64,000 bases of DNA from Gemmatimonadaceae bacterium (GTDB lineage: Bacteria; Gemmatimonadota; Gemmatimonadetes; Gemmatimonadales; Gemmatimonadaceae). Position 1 is the stretch's first letter, and every line of letters begins with the position of its first letter. The notes below the pieces were generated by a model. The model was not told where the DNA came from. It saw only the letters and a list, made by a program, of their open reading frames with translations, and made no database searches. The stretch is taken from NCBI GenBank assembly GCA_020852815.1, contig JADZAN010000036.1:62001-126000 (forward strand), read 5' to 3'. Made by a program: the position numbers and the translations under genes. Below are positions 7,743 through 15,644 of the stretch, piece after piece.

Positions 7743-9932
7743 TCACCGCTTCGCCCCCTCCTGCGACACGGCGTGCTCGATCGACTCCACCTTGCGTTCG
7801 AGCGCGCTCACCCGGTCTTCGATCGGCTCGGCGACGGGGCGAATCGACGGCCGAATGGTGGGGAGCGCCACCGAGCGGCGCGGCCAGAACGTCCTCGCCA
7901 GCGCGAAGGTGAAGAGCGCGACCAGTAGCAGCTGCCCCAGCAAGGTCTGCACGCTCGGGAAGATTCCCATCGACTCCACCGACGGCCAGCCGGGGAGGAT
8001 CGTGATCGGGATCAGGTTCCCTTCTTGCAGCTCGCGGATCCCCTTCCCCATGAAGACAAACGCCATGTAGTAGAGGAGGGCGCTCGTGACGGCGAAGAAC
8101 GGGCGCAGCGGGATCTTTACTCCGTAGCGATGGAAGAGCGTGAAGACCACCGCCAGCACCGCAAAGCCGACGGCGATTCCCAGCGAGAGCGGGAGCGCCG
8201 CGCCGTCGCTGTACAGCGCCTGGAGGAAGAGCGCCGTCTCTGCCCCCTCGCGATACACGGCAAGGAAGGCGACCGCCGTCAGCGCGGACGAACCACCGTG
8301 GCTCAGCGCGCTGTTCACCTTGTCGCGGATGAAGGCGTTCCACCTCGCCGCCTCGACCTTCGACACGAGCCAGTACGACACCGAGAAGAGGACGCCAACG
8401 GCGATCAGCATCGTCGCGCCCTCGATGATCTCGCGCGTCGCGGGGAGCGCCTTGAGCACCGTGGCCAGGACCACCGCAGTCACCGCACTCGCCACCAGCG
8501 CCACGCCGACCCCCACCCAGATGTCGCGCAGCCGCTGGCGATTCCCCGTCTTGATGAGGAACGCCACCACCGCCCCGATCACGAGGATTGCCTCGAACCC
8601 CTCGCGCAGGATGATCAGGAACGACTGCAGGAAGGCCCCCCAGAACCCTTCCGCGGGCTTGGTCATCTCCACGATCTGCGGCATCCCCGCGGCGATCGCA
8701 TCGCGGGCGCGTTCGGCGGAGCGCGCGTCGCTGGCCTTCACCGCGCCCTTGAAGTCGGCGAAGTGCCGCTCCATGGTGGCCACCAACCCGGGATTGCGGG
8801 CGCGGGCCGGCGTCTCCAGCGGCTCGAAGGCGATGTAGGCGTCGAAGGCCAGGTCGCCTGCCTCGGAACGCCGCCCCCCGCGCGCCGCCGTCAGCGCCTC
8901 GTCGAGGATCGCCATCACCTTGCGCGCCGCGGCCGCGCCGTCGAGCGAGTCGCCGCCCTGCGCCAGCTCCGTCGGCGGGTTGCGCAGCGACAGCGAGCGC
9001 AGGTGCGCCACCAGCTGCGCGTACTCCGCGTCGTCCAGGTCGCGCGTGGGTGGCATCGCGGTCCCCCGCACGCCGGCGCGCACGGCCTCCACGATCTGCG
9101 CGTCGCTCCGCTCCGCCTGCCAGGCAAACGAGTTCAGGTCGACCGGGATCTTGCTCAGCGCAGCCACCAGCGGGCCATCACCACTCCCCGAGACGCCGTG
9201 ACAGCCGGCGCACCGCTGCGCGTAGATCCCCTCGCCCGGCGCGCTCGCATTCGGCGCGCGCATCGCGTTGATGTAGGCGATGACGTTCCAGCGCTGGTCG
9301 GCGGAGAGCTCCGAGGCCCACCCCTTCATGGCCGTCCCGGCAATGCCAACCGACGAAATGCGGTACATCAGCGCGGGCGAGACGTCGTACATCACCTTCG
9401 CATCGCTCAGCGCGGGCGGCGGCGGCATCATGCCCGGCGCACTCGGCCCATCGCCCTTCCCCGAGATGCCATGGCACTCGGCGCAATGCGCCTCGTAGAT
9501 GGCGCGCCCGGCGGCCAGGTCCAGCACACCGGTCGGGAGATCGAGCGCCCCATCCGACCCTAACGATCCGTTGAAGCGCTCGTGCAGCGGCCCCAGGTCC
9601 GCCGGCGGCCGCCTGGCCTTGACGACGGCAGCGAGCGAGTCGAGCAGCGCCTGCGTGAGCGCCACCTTGTCGCCGCTGAGCCGCTGTGCCACCTCGCGCG
9701 CATCGGCCAGGAACGACACCGCTTCGTCATACTCGAGGTCGGAGATCAGGCGCCCGTTGGCGTCGATCGCCTTGGCGTATTCCTCGACCGCGACACCGAC
9801 GATGCTGGCGAGCCGCTTGGCCGGGCGCTCCTGCGCATCGGCGGGCGACTGGGTCGCGACCAGCAATCCGAACACGGCAGCGGCTGACGCCGCCAAACGA
9901 CGGAAATCCGGGATACGAAAACGATTCGGCAC
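7743..9932 (-). CDS. Cytochrome c - FTR1 iron permease fusion
   Basis: Predicted high-affinity iron uptake permease, about 729 residues. An Arg-rich signal segment (RRLAASAAAVFGLLVATQ) leads into a helical region, then two c-type haem sites, CAECH near residue 150 and CAGCH near 241. The FTR1 membrane domain starts near residue 430 with the paired iron-binding motifs REGFE (about 443) and REGAE (about 561). In FTR1 systems Fe(II) oxidation is coupled to Fe(III) translocation; the fused haem domain would supply the electron sink (inference). GTG 9932 is chosen because it lies after the Fur box and just before the signal peptide. An in-frame ATG at 10118 lies upstream of the promoter and cannot be used. 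The exact start remains uncertain. Confidence 0.88.
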   Translation of the reverse strand: MPNRFRIPDFRRLAASAAAVFGLLVATQSPADAQERPAKRLASIVGVAVEEYAKAIDANGRLISDLEYDEAVSFLADAREVAQRLSGDKVALTQALLDSLAAVVKARRPPADLGPLHERFNGSLGSDGALDLPTGVLDLAAGRAIYEAHCAECHGISGKGDGPSAPGMMPPPPALSDAKVMYDVSPALMYRISSVGIAGTAMKGWASELSADQRWNVIAYINAMRAPNASAPGEGIYAQRCAGCHGVSGSGDGPLVAALSKIPVDLNSFAWQAERSDAQIVEAVRAGVRGTAMPPTRDLDDAEYAQLVAHLRSLSLRNPPTELAQGGDSLDGAAAARKVMAILDEALTAARGGRRSEAGDLAFDAYIAFEPLETPARARNPGLVATMERHFADFKGAVKASDARSAERARDAIAAGMPQIVEMTKPAEGFWGAFLQSFLIILREGFEAILVIGAVVAFLIKTGNRQRLRDIWVGVGVALVASAVTAVVLATVLKALPATREIIEGATMLIAVGVLFSVSYWLVSKVEAARWNAFIRDKVNSALSHGGSSALTAVAFLAVYREGAETALFLQALYSDGAALPLSLGIAVGFAVLAVVFTLFHRYGVKIPLRPFFAVTSALLYYMAFVFMGKGIRELQEGNLIPITILPGWPSVESMGIFPSVQTLLGQLLLVALFTFALARTFWPRRSVALPTIRPSIRPVAEPIEDRVSALERKVESIEHAVSQEGAKR

Positions 9933-10063
9933 GCGGTCGCAGATTCGGCGGCTCGTGGCGGCTCGCTGCTGACGCGAGTCCGTCGATTGCCGGAGAAGGG
10001 AGATGAAGGGGACTCGGGCCGCGGATCCATGCGTTCGCCCCAGGCCCGGTTGCGTCTCAGTCA

Positions 10064-10082
10064 ATTGAGAATGATTCTCAAT
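10064..10082. promoter_or_regulatory. Fur box
   Basis: Perfect 9-1-9 inverted repeat, ATTGAGAAT-G-ATTCTCAAT, the form recognised by the ferric uptake regulator. It overlaps the likely -10 box of the FTR1 fusion gene (TACCAT on the minus strand, 10086-10081), so iron-loaded Fur would block the promoter. Confidence 0.9.
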
Positions 10083-10110
10083 GGTATTCCGAGTAAACTT
10101 ATCGGCACAA
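10081..10110 (-). promoter_or_regulatory. Promoter of the cytochrome c-FTR1 gene
   Basis: On the minus strand, TTGTGC (10110-10105) is followed after 18 bases by TACCAT (10086-10081). The -10 box overlaps the Fur palindrome by two bases. It lies in the gap between the acpS stop and the permease start. The -35 match is moderate, so confidence rests mainly on the position of the Fur box. Confidence 0.5.
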
Positions 10111-10121
10111 CACCGCATCGG

Positions 10122-10508
10122 CTAGCCGTCGCGCTCCAGAATGACGACCGCGCCCGCCGTCTGGCGGGAATGCGTGAGCGTGAGGTGGGTGCGGGAGACG
10201 CCCAGCACCGCGGCGCGCTCGGCGGCCCGTCCATGGAAGACCAGCGACGGACGCCGATGAAGGTCGTGGACCACCTCAAGTTCGCGCCAGCCGATTCCGC
10301 GAGCGTCCTCGCTCCCCGACAGCGCCTTGAAGGCCGCCTCCTTGGCCGCCAGGCGCGCCGCGACGTGTTCGGCCACGGTCGACATCCGCGAGCAGTACGC
10401 CCATTCCCCTTCGGTGAGGAGGCGAGTGGTGACGCGCTGTCCGTCCCGCTCGATCATCCCCGCCACACGCTGGACGTCGATGAGGTCCATTCCGAGTCCC
10501 ACTACCAT
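10122..10508 (-). CDS. acpS: Holo-[acyl-carrier-protein] synthase
   Basis: Transfers 4'-phosphopantetheine from CoA to acyl carrier protein. The 128-residue product has the family motifs GLGMDLIDVQRV at the N-terminus (Mg-binding Asp) and AARLAAKEAAFKAL in the middle (catalytic Glu and Lys), plus the C-terminal HLTLTHS strand. ATG 10508 gives the normal lead; ATG 10493 inside GLGMDL would cut the first strand. It is 55 bases downstream of the unknown gene at 10564-11322 and may share its message. Confidence 0.95.
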   Translation of the reverse strand: MVVGLGMDLIDVQRVAGMIERDGQRVTTRLLTEGEWAYCSRMSTVAEHVAARLAAKEAAFKALSGSEDARGIGWRELEVVHDLHRRPSLVFHGRAAERAAVLGVSRTHLTLTHSRQTAGAVVILERDG

Positions 10509-10563
10509 GGACCGAAATACTGCAAACGCGGCGGGCCTTTACCGAGAGGGATTCCCCGACCGC

Positions 10564-11322
10564 TCATCGGAATGCTGTCGGGGGGATACGGCGATCGATC
10601 GCAGCCAGCGCATCGGCGACTCCCCTCCACGCGCGATCGGCGCGCACGAAGACTTCACGGACCTCACCGGCCCATGCGCGCCACGCCACGAAGCGCACGG
10701 CGTCCTCGGCCTCATGGACGGTTCGCGCGGCGGTGTGCACCTGTGCCAGCTGCGCGAACAGGGGGTCGCAGGCGTCGAGGAGCGCCGCCTCGAGCGCGCG
10801 CCGGTGGGGGGGGCGCTCCTCGTGCCGCTCGAGGGCGATCGCGGCGATCGTGGCGCGGATGCGCTCAGCGAGCGCCTCGGCGTCGAAGCCGGCCACCCGC
10901 CATTCTACCGGCTCCTCCCCCTCCAGCCGCCGGCGGGCCTGCAGGAGAGGGGCAAAGAAGCGTTCGCGCACGATCAGGTGTCCGTTGGCTGCGGCGCCGC
11001 CGCGCGCGAACGACCGCAACGTGCGTGCGACCTCGGGGAGGGTGCAGGCGCGGACCGAGAGGGCGTGCCACGCGCGGTCGAGCCCCTCGCCCGCCGAGAG
11101 GTGCAAGACGTCATCCGTCAGATGCAAGTCGAGCGCGCCGGCGCGCCAGCTCGCCCCGGAGAGGGCGCGCATCGGGACGGCCCATTCCTCGCCGCTCGAC
11201 TCGTGGCGCACGGCGACTTCGTCGCGCTCGAGGAAGAGCGTCACGACGCCGGCGATGTCGCGCCCGCGCCAGCGCCCCGACGAGGTGGCGCGAAAGGCCA
11301 GCCGCGCCAGCGTGTCAGGCAT
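10564..11322 (-). CDS. Protein of unknown function, coupled to CYTH gene
   Basis: A 252-residue predicted cytoplasmic protein that I do not recognise. The first half looks beta-rich (GVVTLFLERDEVAV, then LDLHLTDDVLHLSA). The second half is helical and rich in Arg and Ala (LLQARRRLEGEEPVEW, then AEALAERIRATIAAIA). No signal peptide or membrane helix is seen. ATG 11322 overlaps the last eight bases of the CYTH gene, which favours this start over the more distal ATG 11376 and suggests translational coupling. The product may act with the CYTH protein, but nothing in the sequence defines the job. Confidence 0.7.
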   Translation of the reverse strand: MPDTLARLAFRATSSGRWRGRDIAGVVTLFLERDEVAVRHESSGEEWAVPMRALSGASWRAGALDLHLTDDVLHLSAGEGLDRAWHALSVRACTLPEVARTLRSFARGGAAANGHLIVRERFFAPLLQARRRLEGEEPVEWRVAGFDAEALAERIRATIAAIALERHEERPPHRRALEAALLDACDPLFAQLAQVHTAARTVHEAEDAVRFVAWRAWAGEVREVFVRADRAWRGVADALAAIDRRIPPTAFR

Positions 11323-11908
11323 CGTCCACCCGAAACGGGAAGTCGTCGTCGAGTTCGCGGGTGCAGATGGCGGCACGCTGCCCGGTGCGCGCCTCGTATC
11401 GCATCACGAAGGCCACCAGCGGTTCCGCCGTGAACGCCTCGCGCGGGACGCCAAGGATCGTGATCGCGGCCTCGATGGCCTCCGGCGAGCCCTCCACTTC
11501 CACGAGGAGGTCCATGCGCGGATAGCGTTCCAGCCGCACCGTGGCGCCCGCCACCGCGTAGACTTCCACCTCGCGGTCCACTTCGCGCGTGACGCCGTAG
11601 CCTAACGACTCGAGGATGGAGGCCAGCACCGCCGGGTCGTCGACCGGCGTTCCCACCTCCTCACGCACCTTGTAGCCATCGACGATGGAGGCCGCCCCCT
11701 TGAACTCCAGCAGGCCGCGCTCCGCCACCGCGGTGCGCTGCACCCGCAGCCGGAGCACCAGGTCGCGCTGCGTGAGCGACCGCCCGGCGGTGTCGTAGCG
11801 CCGGTCGATGAGCGTGCCGCTGAAGACGGCCATGGCGCCGGCGGCTTGCAGCCGTCGGCGGGCCTCATCCTCGTCAGGCACCACCGCCTTGAGCTCGACT
11901 TCGCGCAT
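11315..11908 (-). CDS. CYTH-domain protein (CyaB/ThTPase-like)
   Basis: A 197-residue member of the CYTH superfamily, whose tunnel-shaped beta barrel binds triphosphates (adenylate cyclase class IV, thiamine triphosphatase, inorganic triphosphatase). The ExExK signature is seen as EVELK at residues 3-7. Further charged tunnel residues occur in LVLRLRVQR, LLEFKGAA, YKVREEVG and LLVEVEGSPE. A sequence of this kind most often fits a CyaB-like phosphatase; cyclase activity cannot be claimed. It lies 18 bases from the HAD gene and overlaps the following unknown gene. Confidence 0.85.
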   Translation of the reverse strand: MREVELKAVVPDEDEARRRLQAAGAMAVFSGTLIDRRYDTAGRSLTQRDLVLRLRVQRTAVAERGLLEFKGAASIVDGYKVREEVGTPVDDPAVLASILESLGYGVTREVDREVEVYAVAGATVRLERYPRMDLLVEVEGSPEAIEAAITILGVPREAFTAEPLVAFVMRYEARTGQRAAICTRELDDDFPFRVDDA

Positions 11909-11926
11909 CGTGTCAGGGCCTGGGGG

Positions 11927-12622
11927 TCAGTCGGCGTCGATGGCGCGCATCACCGCCTCGGTGTCGCGCAGGTCGGCAAAGACCGCGGCGGGGGCGTGCG
12001 CCGCCAGCGTGTCGACGGAGTAGTGCCCAGTGGCCACGGCGATCGCGCGGGCACCCACGCCGCGCCCGCAGTCGATGTCGGCCGGCGTGTCGCCGATGAT
12101 GACGAGGCGATCGCCGCCGTGCGCCGCGCCGTTCGCCATGGCGCGCCACCGCTCCAGCGCGATGGCGGGGAGCGCCGGCCGATGCTCGTGATCGGAGCCA
12201 AACGCTCCGATGCGGAAGCGCTGCGGGTCGATCCCCACCGCGCGCAGCTTGCGCTCCGCGCCGCCCAGCAGGTTCCCGGTCAGCAGCCCGAGCACGCGAT
12301 CGGCGCGCCGCTCGAGGGCGTCGAGCAGCTCCAGCACGCCTTCATACAGCACCATGCGCAGCTCACCGCTTGCCAGCTCGCGATCGAGCCGCGCGAGGTA
12401 CTCGTCGAGGATGGTCGGGAGCCGCTCGTCGATCGCTGCATCGTCCATCCCCGCCTCGCGCATCAGCTCGCGCACGATCTGCATGTCGGTCTTTCCATCA
12501 TAGCGGTACGTGGACGCGCCCGGCGTTCCGAAGGCCGAGAGGAGCGCCCCTTCCATGGCGCGGCGTCCGGCTCCTTCGGTGGAGAGAATCGTACCGTCGA
12601 TATCGAAGAGGACGAGCCTCAC
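11927..12622 (-). CDS. HAD-superfamily hydrolase (phosphoglycolate phosphatase-like)
   Basis: Haloacid dehalogenase-type phosphatase of about 231 residues. Motif I is LVLFDIDGTIL with both Asp residues intact, the cap domain lies at about residues 15-90, motif II is LLTGN, and motif III/IV is RLVIIGDTPADIDCG. Substrate is uncertain; the sequence resembles phosphoglycolate phosphatase/PpaX types. GTG 12622 places the DxD near residue 7, as expected. A pyrimidine-rich tandem repeat lies directly upstream, and no ribosome binding site is seen. Confidence 0.82.
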   Translation of the reverse strand: MRLVLFDIDGTILSTEGAGRRAMEGALLSAFGTPGASTYRYDGKTDMQIVRELMREAGMDDAAIDERLPTILDEYLARLDRELASGELRMVLYEGVLELLDALERRADRVLGLLTGNLLGGAERKLRAVGIDPQRFRIGAFGSDHEHRPALPAIALERWRAMANGAAHGGDRLVIIGDTPADIDCGRGVGARAIAVATGHYSVDTLAAHAPAAVFADLRDTEAVMRAIDAD

Positions 12623-12633
12623 TATTCTATGAG

Positions 12634-12666
12634 AAGACGAGAGGACGAGAGGACGAGAAGACGAGA
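12634..12666. repeat. Short tandem repeat (8-bp unit) between EamA and HAD genes
   Basis: About four imperfect copies of an AGGACGAG/AGACGAG unit fill most of the 46-base spacer. It lies where the HAD ribosome binding site or promoter would be on the minus strand, so copy-number change could affect expression. Confidence 0.7.
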
Positions 12667-12668
12667 TG

Positions 12669-13592
12669 CTAGCGGCGTGTGAGCAATAGGCCGGAGATGA
12701 CGCAGAGGGCGCCGACGAGTTGCGGTGCGGTTGGCACCTCGCGGAAGGCGAGGAAGGCGACGATCGCGGCGATGATCGGTTGCAGGTTCGAGTACACCGC
12801 CGTCCGCGTGGGACCGAGGACGCGCAGGCCACGATACCAGAACAGGTACGCGAGCACCATCGCGAGCATGGCGGAATAGAGAAGCGCGAGATAGACCCCC
12901 GGGGGGAGCGCGCTCCACTGCGTCCCCATGATCGCGGGAATCGCCACGACGCTGGCGATGAGTGCCCCGCCAACCATGGTGTAGCCGCCAATCTGCAGCG
13001 TGTGCACCTGTGTGGCGATGCGGCGAAGGGCGACGGAATACGCCGCCCAACTGAGCGATGCGGCAACGAGCAGGGCGGCGCCGAGCGGAGTGTCGTTCCC
13101 CGCTCCGCCACGCGCAGACCCCAGCACCACGCTCGAGCATCCGACGATCTGCAGGGCGATCCCGCTCCATTGGCGGCGCGAGAGCGTCTCGGCACCGAGC
13201 AGGCGCCCGAGCACGGCGACGAACGCCGGCGTGGAGGCGACGATGAGCGCGGCAGTGGCCACGCGCGCGCGCACCACACCCAGGATGAACAGCGTCTGGT
13301 AGACGCCGTTCCCCAGCATCCCGAGCGCGATGAGCTTGGCCACCAGCGGACGCGGGACGCGCTCCAGCCGCATGGCGCCGGCGATTCCGAGCTGCGTGAC
13401 GGCCGCAATCGGGATGCGCGTGCCGTTGAAGGCGAGGGGCGCCATGAACTGCGTCCCGTACTTGAGGACCGAGAAGTTGATCCCCCAGATCGTGGCCATC
13501 AGGAGGAGGAGCATGTCGGTCACCCAGCGCGACTCACCTTCCTGCGGCACGACATCGCGCGCGGCGACGATTCCAGAAGCGCTGACAGCCAT
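12669..13592 (-). CDS. EamA/DMT-family transporter
   Basis: Inner-membrane carrier of the drug/metabolite transporter superfamily, 307 residues, with about ten membrane helices arranged as two EamA repeats. The first repeat begins MLLLLMATIWGINFSVLKYG, and the second ends LFWYRGLRVLGPTRTAVYSN followed by LQPIIAAIVAFLAF. Substrate is unknown; relatives export amino acids or metabolites. ATG 13592 is five bases after a TACCTT box, with no Shine-Dalgarno sequence, so a leaderless message is likely. It is divergent from the DUF6941-like gene. Confidence 0.88.
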   Translation of the reverse strand: MAVSASGIVAARDVVPQEGESRWVTDMLLLLMATIWGINFSVLKYGTQFMAPLAFNGTRIPIAAVTQLGIAGAMRLERVPRPLVAKLIALGMLGNGVYQTLFILGVVRARVATAALIVASTPAFVAVLGRLLGAETLSRRQWSGIALQIVGCSSVVLGSARGGAGNDTPLGAALLVAASLSWAAYSVALRRIATQVHTLQIGGYTMVGGALIASVVAIPAIMGTQWSALPPGVYLALLYSAMLAMVLAYLFWYRGLRVLGPTRTAVYSNLQPIIAAIVAFLAFREVPTAPQLVGALCVISGLLLTRR

Positions 13593-13597
13593 GCCCA

Positions 13598-13620
13598 AAG
13601 GTAGACGGCGCGCGTAAGAT
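13598..13620. promoter_or_regulatory. Back-to-back -10 boxes of the EamA and DUF6941-like genes
   Basis: On the minus strand TACCTT (13603-13598) sits five bases before the EamA ATG. On the plus strand TAAGAT (13615-13620) sits five bases before ATG 13626. Both fit leaderless starts. The two boxes are only 11 bases apart, so each promoter's upstream region would lie inside the opposite gene and the two RNA polymerases would compete. Confidence 0.45.
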
Positions 13621-13625
13621 TGGGG

Positions 13626-14060
13626 ATGCATGTCTCCTTCGCACTTTTCGCCGACGCGGCGAACATCTCCCAGGAAGGGAAGCTCAACATCCTCGGCGTC
13701 TTCGATGCCGTCCAAGTCGGTGGACTCCCTGCCGTGCACCCGCGGGCGCACCTCGTCGTGCGCCTGAAGGGTGGGACGCAGGACGTGGGGAAGCACCGCG
13801 TGGGGCTTCGGTGGCTCAACCCGCACGGCACCGAGCTCTGGTCGTCGGACGGTCAGATCGACGTGGAAGGGGTGCCGCCCGCGGCGCACGAGATGGACCT
13901 GCCCATCATCGCGTCGATCGACCTCCCGCTGGACGAGGCGGGGAGCTACACGATGCGCATCGACCTGGACGACCAGGCCCACACGTCGGTGGGACTGATG
14001 GTGCGCGCGGCGCCGCCGCAGTTCGTGGCCCCGGCGGCATCGGGCGCGCTCGTTTCCTAG
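13626..14060 (+). CDS. DUF6941-like hypothetical protein
   Basis: A 144-residue soluble protein that begins MHVSFALFADAANISQEG and continues with KLNILGVFDAV. This opening is one I recall from the uncharacterised DUF6941 family. The rest is rich in predicted beta strands (HLVVRLKGG, then LWSSDGQIDVEGV and YTMRIDLDDQ). Its function is unknown. ATG 13626 is preferred over TTG 13620 because it lies five bases after TAAGAT. Its TAG stop interlocks with the stop of the convergent zinc ribbon gene inside one CTAG. Confidence 0.75.
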   Translation: MHVSFALFADAANISQEGKLNILGVFDAVQVGGLPAVHPRAHLVVRLKGGTQDVGKHRVGLRWLNPHGTELWSSDGQIDVEGVPPAAHEMDLPIIASIDLPLDEAGSYTMRIDLDDQAHTSVGLMVRAAPPQFVAPAASGALVS

Positions 14061-14272
14061 GCGCCCGGCGGTGGTGGCGGCGGTGGTGGCGGCGGTGGCG
14101 GCGGCGATGACGCCTTGGCCTCGCACGCCCGGCACCGCGTGATCCCCTTCATGTTGCAGATGACGCAGATGAAGGTTCCGCAGTCGGCGCAGGGATACCC
14201 TTCCGATGCGCGCTCCTCGTTGCCGCAGGCGCGACAGAGCATCGCGTCGCGTTCGTGCTGCTGCGTGGTCAT
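14057..14272 (-). CDS. Small zinc ribbon protein with polyproline tail
   Basis: A 71-residue protein. Residues 12-52 hold four CxxC-type knuckles (CRACG, CADCG, CVICN, CRACE), which can bind two zinc ions in a ribbon/FYVE-like arrangement. The C-terminus is an uninterrupted run of 13 prolines before Gly-Ala. Its role is unknown; such modules mediate protein or RNA contacts. It is 27 bases downstream of the NtrC-like gene and is probably the last gene of the long minus-strand unit. The proline run is encoded by a GGN-rich tract that may be prone to slippage. Confidence 0.75.
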   Translation of the reverse strand: MTTQQHERDAMLCRACGNEERASEGYPCADCGTFICVICNMKGITRCRACEAKASSPPPPPPPPPPPPPGA

Positions 14273-14299
14273 GGCTGTTCCCGTTTTGGGCGCGATGCG

Positions 14300-15640
14300 T
14301 TAGGCGTCGGGGAGTCCGTATTCCTTGATCTTCTTGATCAGCGTGGCGCGCGAGATTCCGAGTTCGCGAGCCGCGTGCGTGCGATTTCCCTCGCGCAGGC
14401 GCAACGTGCGGACGACATGCTCGCGCTCGACATCGGCCAGCGTCTTGCCCTCGAGGCGATCGGCGGCCGTGGCGCCGGGAAATGCCCCGCGCACCTCGGG
14501 AGGGAGCGATGACAGTTCCAGCGTCTTCTCGCCGCGACCGACGATCATGCCGCGCTCCAGCACGTTGCGCAACTCACGGATGTTTCCCGGCCACGCATGG
14601 CGCAGGAGCGCATCGAGCGCGCCCTCGCTCACCTCGCGCGGCGCCGCGGGAAGGTGCGGCGCCAGCTCATCCATCAGGCGTCCGATCAGCTCGACGAGGT
14701 CCTCGCGCGAACGCGCACGCAGCGGCGGGAGCGTGAGCGGCATGACGCTCAACTTGTAGTAGAGATCTTCGCGGAAGTTGCCCGCGTTGACCTCGTGCAC
14801 GAGGTCCTTGTTGGTCGCTGCGATGATGCGCACATCCACGGTGAGTTCGCGCGTGCCACCGACGCGCCGGAAGCCCTTTCCTTCGAGGACGCGCAGCAGC
14901 TTGGACTGGAGCGGCGCCGGAAGCGCCCCGATCTCGTCCACGAAGAGCGAGCCCCCGGCCGCCACCTCCAGCAGCCCCGCTCGCGCGCGGTCGCCCGCCG
15001 CGTCGTCGATGCCGAAGAGTTCCGCATCCAGCGCATCTCCCGCGTGCGCGGCGCAGTTGACTTCCACCAGCGGAGCGTGGGCCCGCGCCGAGTGGGCGTG
15101 GATCATCTCCGCCACGCGCCCCTTCCCCGTCCCGCTCTCGCCCAGCAGGAGGACGGTGGTGCGCTCGGAGGCGGCGAGCAACTCCACCTGCGCCGCAAGG
15201 TCGTGCATGTGCGTCGAACTCCCGATCGCGACGCTCCCACCGGTGGTGCGACGCTCGGTGAGGTACCGTGACAGCTGTCGCAGTCGCACCTTCTCCAGCG
15301 CGCGTTCCACGGCGACGAGCAGGTGGGGAAGCTCCACCGGCTTGGTGAGGAAGTTCTCGACCCCTTCCTGCACCGCGCGCACGGCCAGCGGGACGTCGGC
15401 ATGCCCCGACACCATGACCACCACTGGGTCCTGGTCGCGCAGGCGCGCGTAGACGTCGAAGCCGGTCATGTCGGGGAGGCGCAGGTCGAGCAGCGTCACG
15501 TCGGGGCGTCGCTCGCGCCAGGCGACGAGCGCCTCCTCGCCGCTGCGCGCCACGCGCACGGTGTGTCCCGCCCGGGACAGGAAGCGCTCGAAGCTGTCGG
15601 CGAGCAGCGGCTCGTCGTCGACGATCAGCAGGTCGCCCAC
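14300..15640 (-). CDS. NtrC-family response regulator lacking the GAFTGA motif
   Basis: A 446-residue regulator with three parts. The receiver (about 3-120) has phosphoacceptor Asp in VTLLDLRLPDM. The AAA+ domain (about 145-375) has Walker A GESGTGKG and Walker B GGSLFVDEIGALP. The C-terminal Fis-type helix-turn-helix contains NRTHAARELGISRATLIKKI. The loop after ELFG, where sigma-54 activators carry GAFTGA, reads IDDAAGDRARAG, so normal contact with sigma-54 is doubtful. GTG 15640 begins four bases after the kinase stop and just before the receiver; an upstream ATG at 15679 would overlap the kinase gene. It is presumably the partner of that kinase. Confidence 0.85.
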   Translation of the reverse strand: MGDLLIVDDEPLLADSFERFLSRAGHTVRVARSGEEALVAWRERRPDVTLLDLRLPDMTGFDVYARLRDQDPVVVMVSGHADVPLAVRAVQEGVENFLTKPVELPHLLVAVERALEKVRLRQLSRYLTERRTTGGSVAIGSSTHMHDLAAQVELLAASERTTVLLLGESGTGKGRVAEMIHAHSARAHAPLVEVNCAAHAGDALDAELFGIDDAAGDRARAGLLEVAAGGSLFVDEIGALPAPLQSKLLRVLEGKGFRRVGGTRELTVDVRIIAATNKDLVHEVNAGNFREDLYYKLSVMPLTLPPLRARSREDLVELIGRLMDELAPHLPAAPREVSEGALDALLRHAWPGNIRELRNVLERGMIVGRGEKTLELSSLPPEVRGAFPGATAADRLEGKTLADVEREHVVRTLRLREGNRTHAARELGISRATLIKKIKEYGLPDA

Positions 15641-15644
15641 TCCC

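Noticed and set aside
8025-9563. Long plus-strand open frame opposite the FTR1 fusion gene
   Set aside because: Its translation is Arg/His-rich and without any family motif, while the minus strand encodes recognisable haem and FTR1 motifs throughout. It is a high-GC antisense shadow.
9933-10118. N-terminal extension of the FTR1 fusion from ATG 10118
   Set aside because: It would run through the Fur box and promoter, and no signal peptide would be at the N-terminus.
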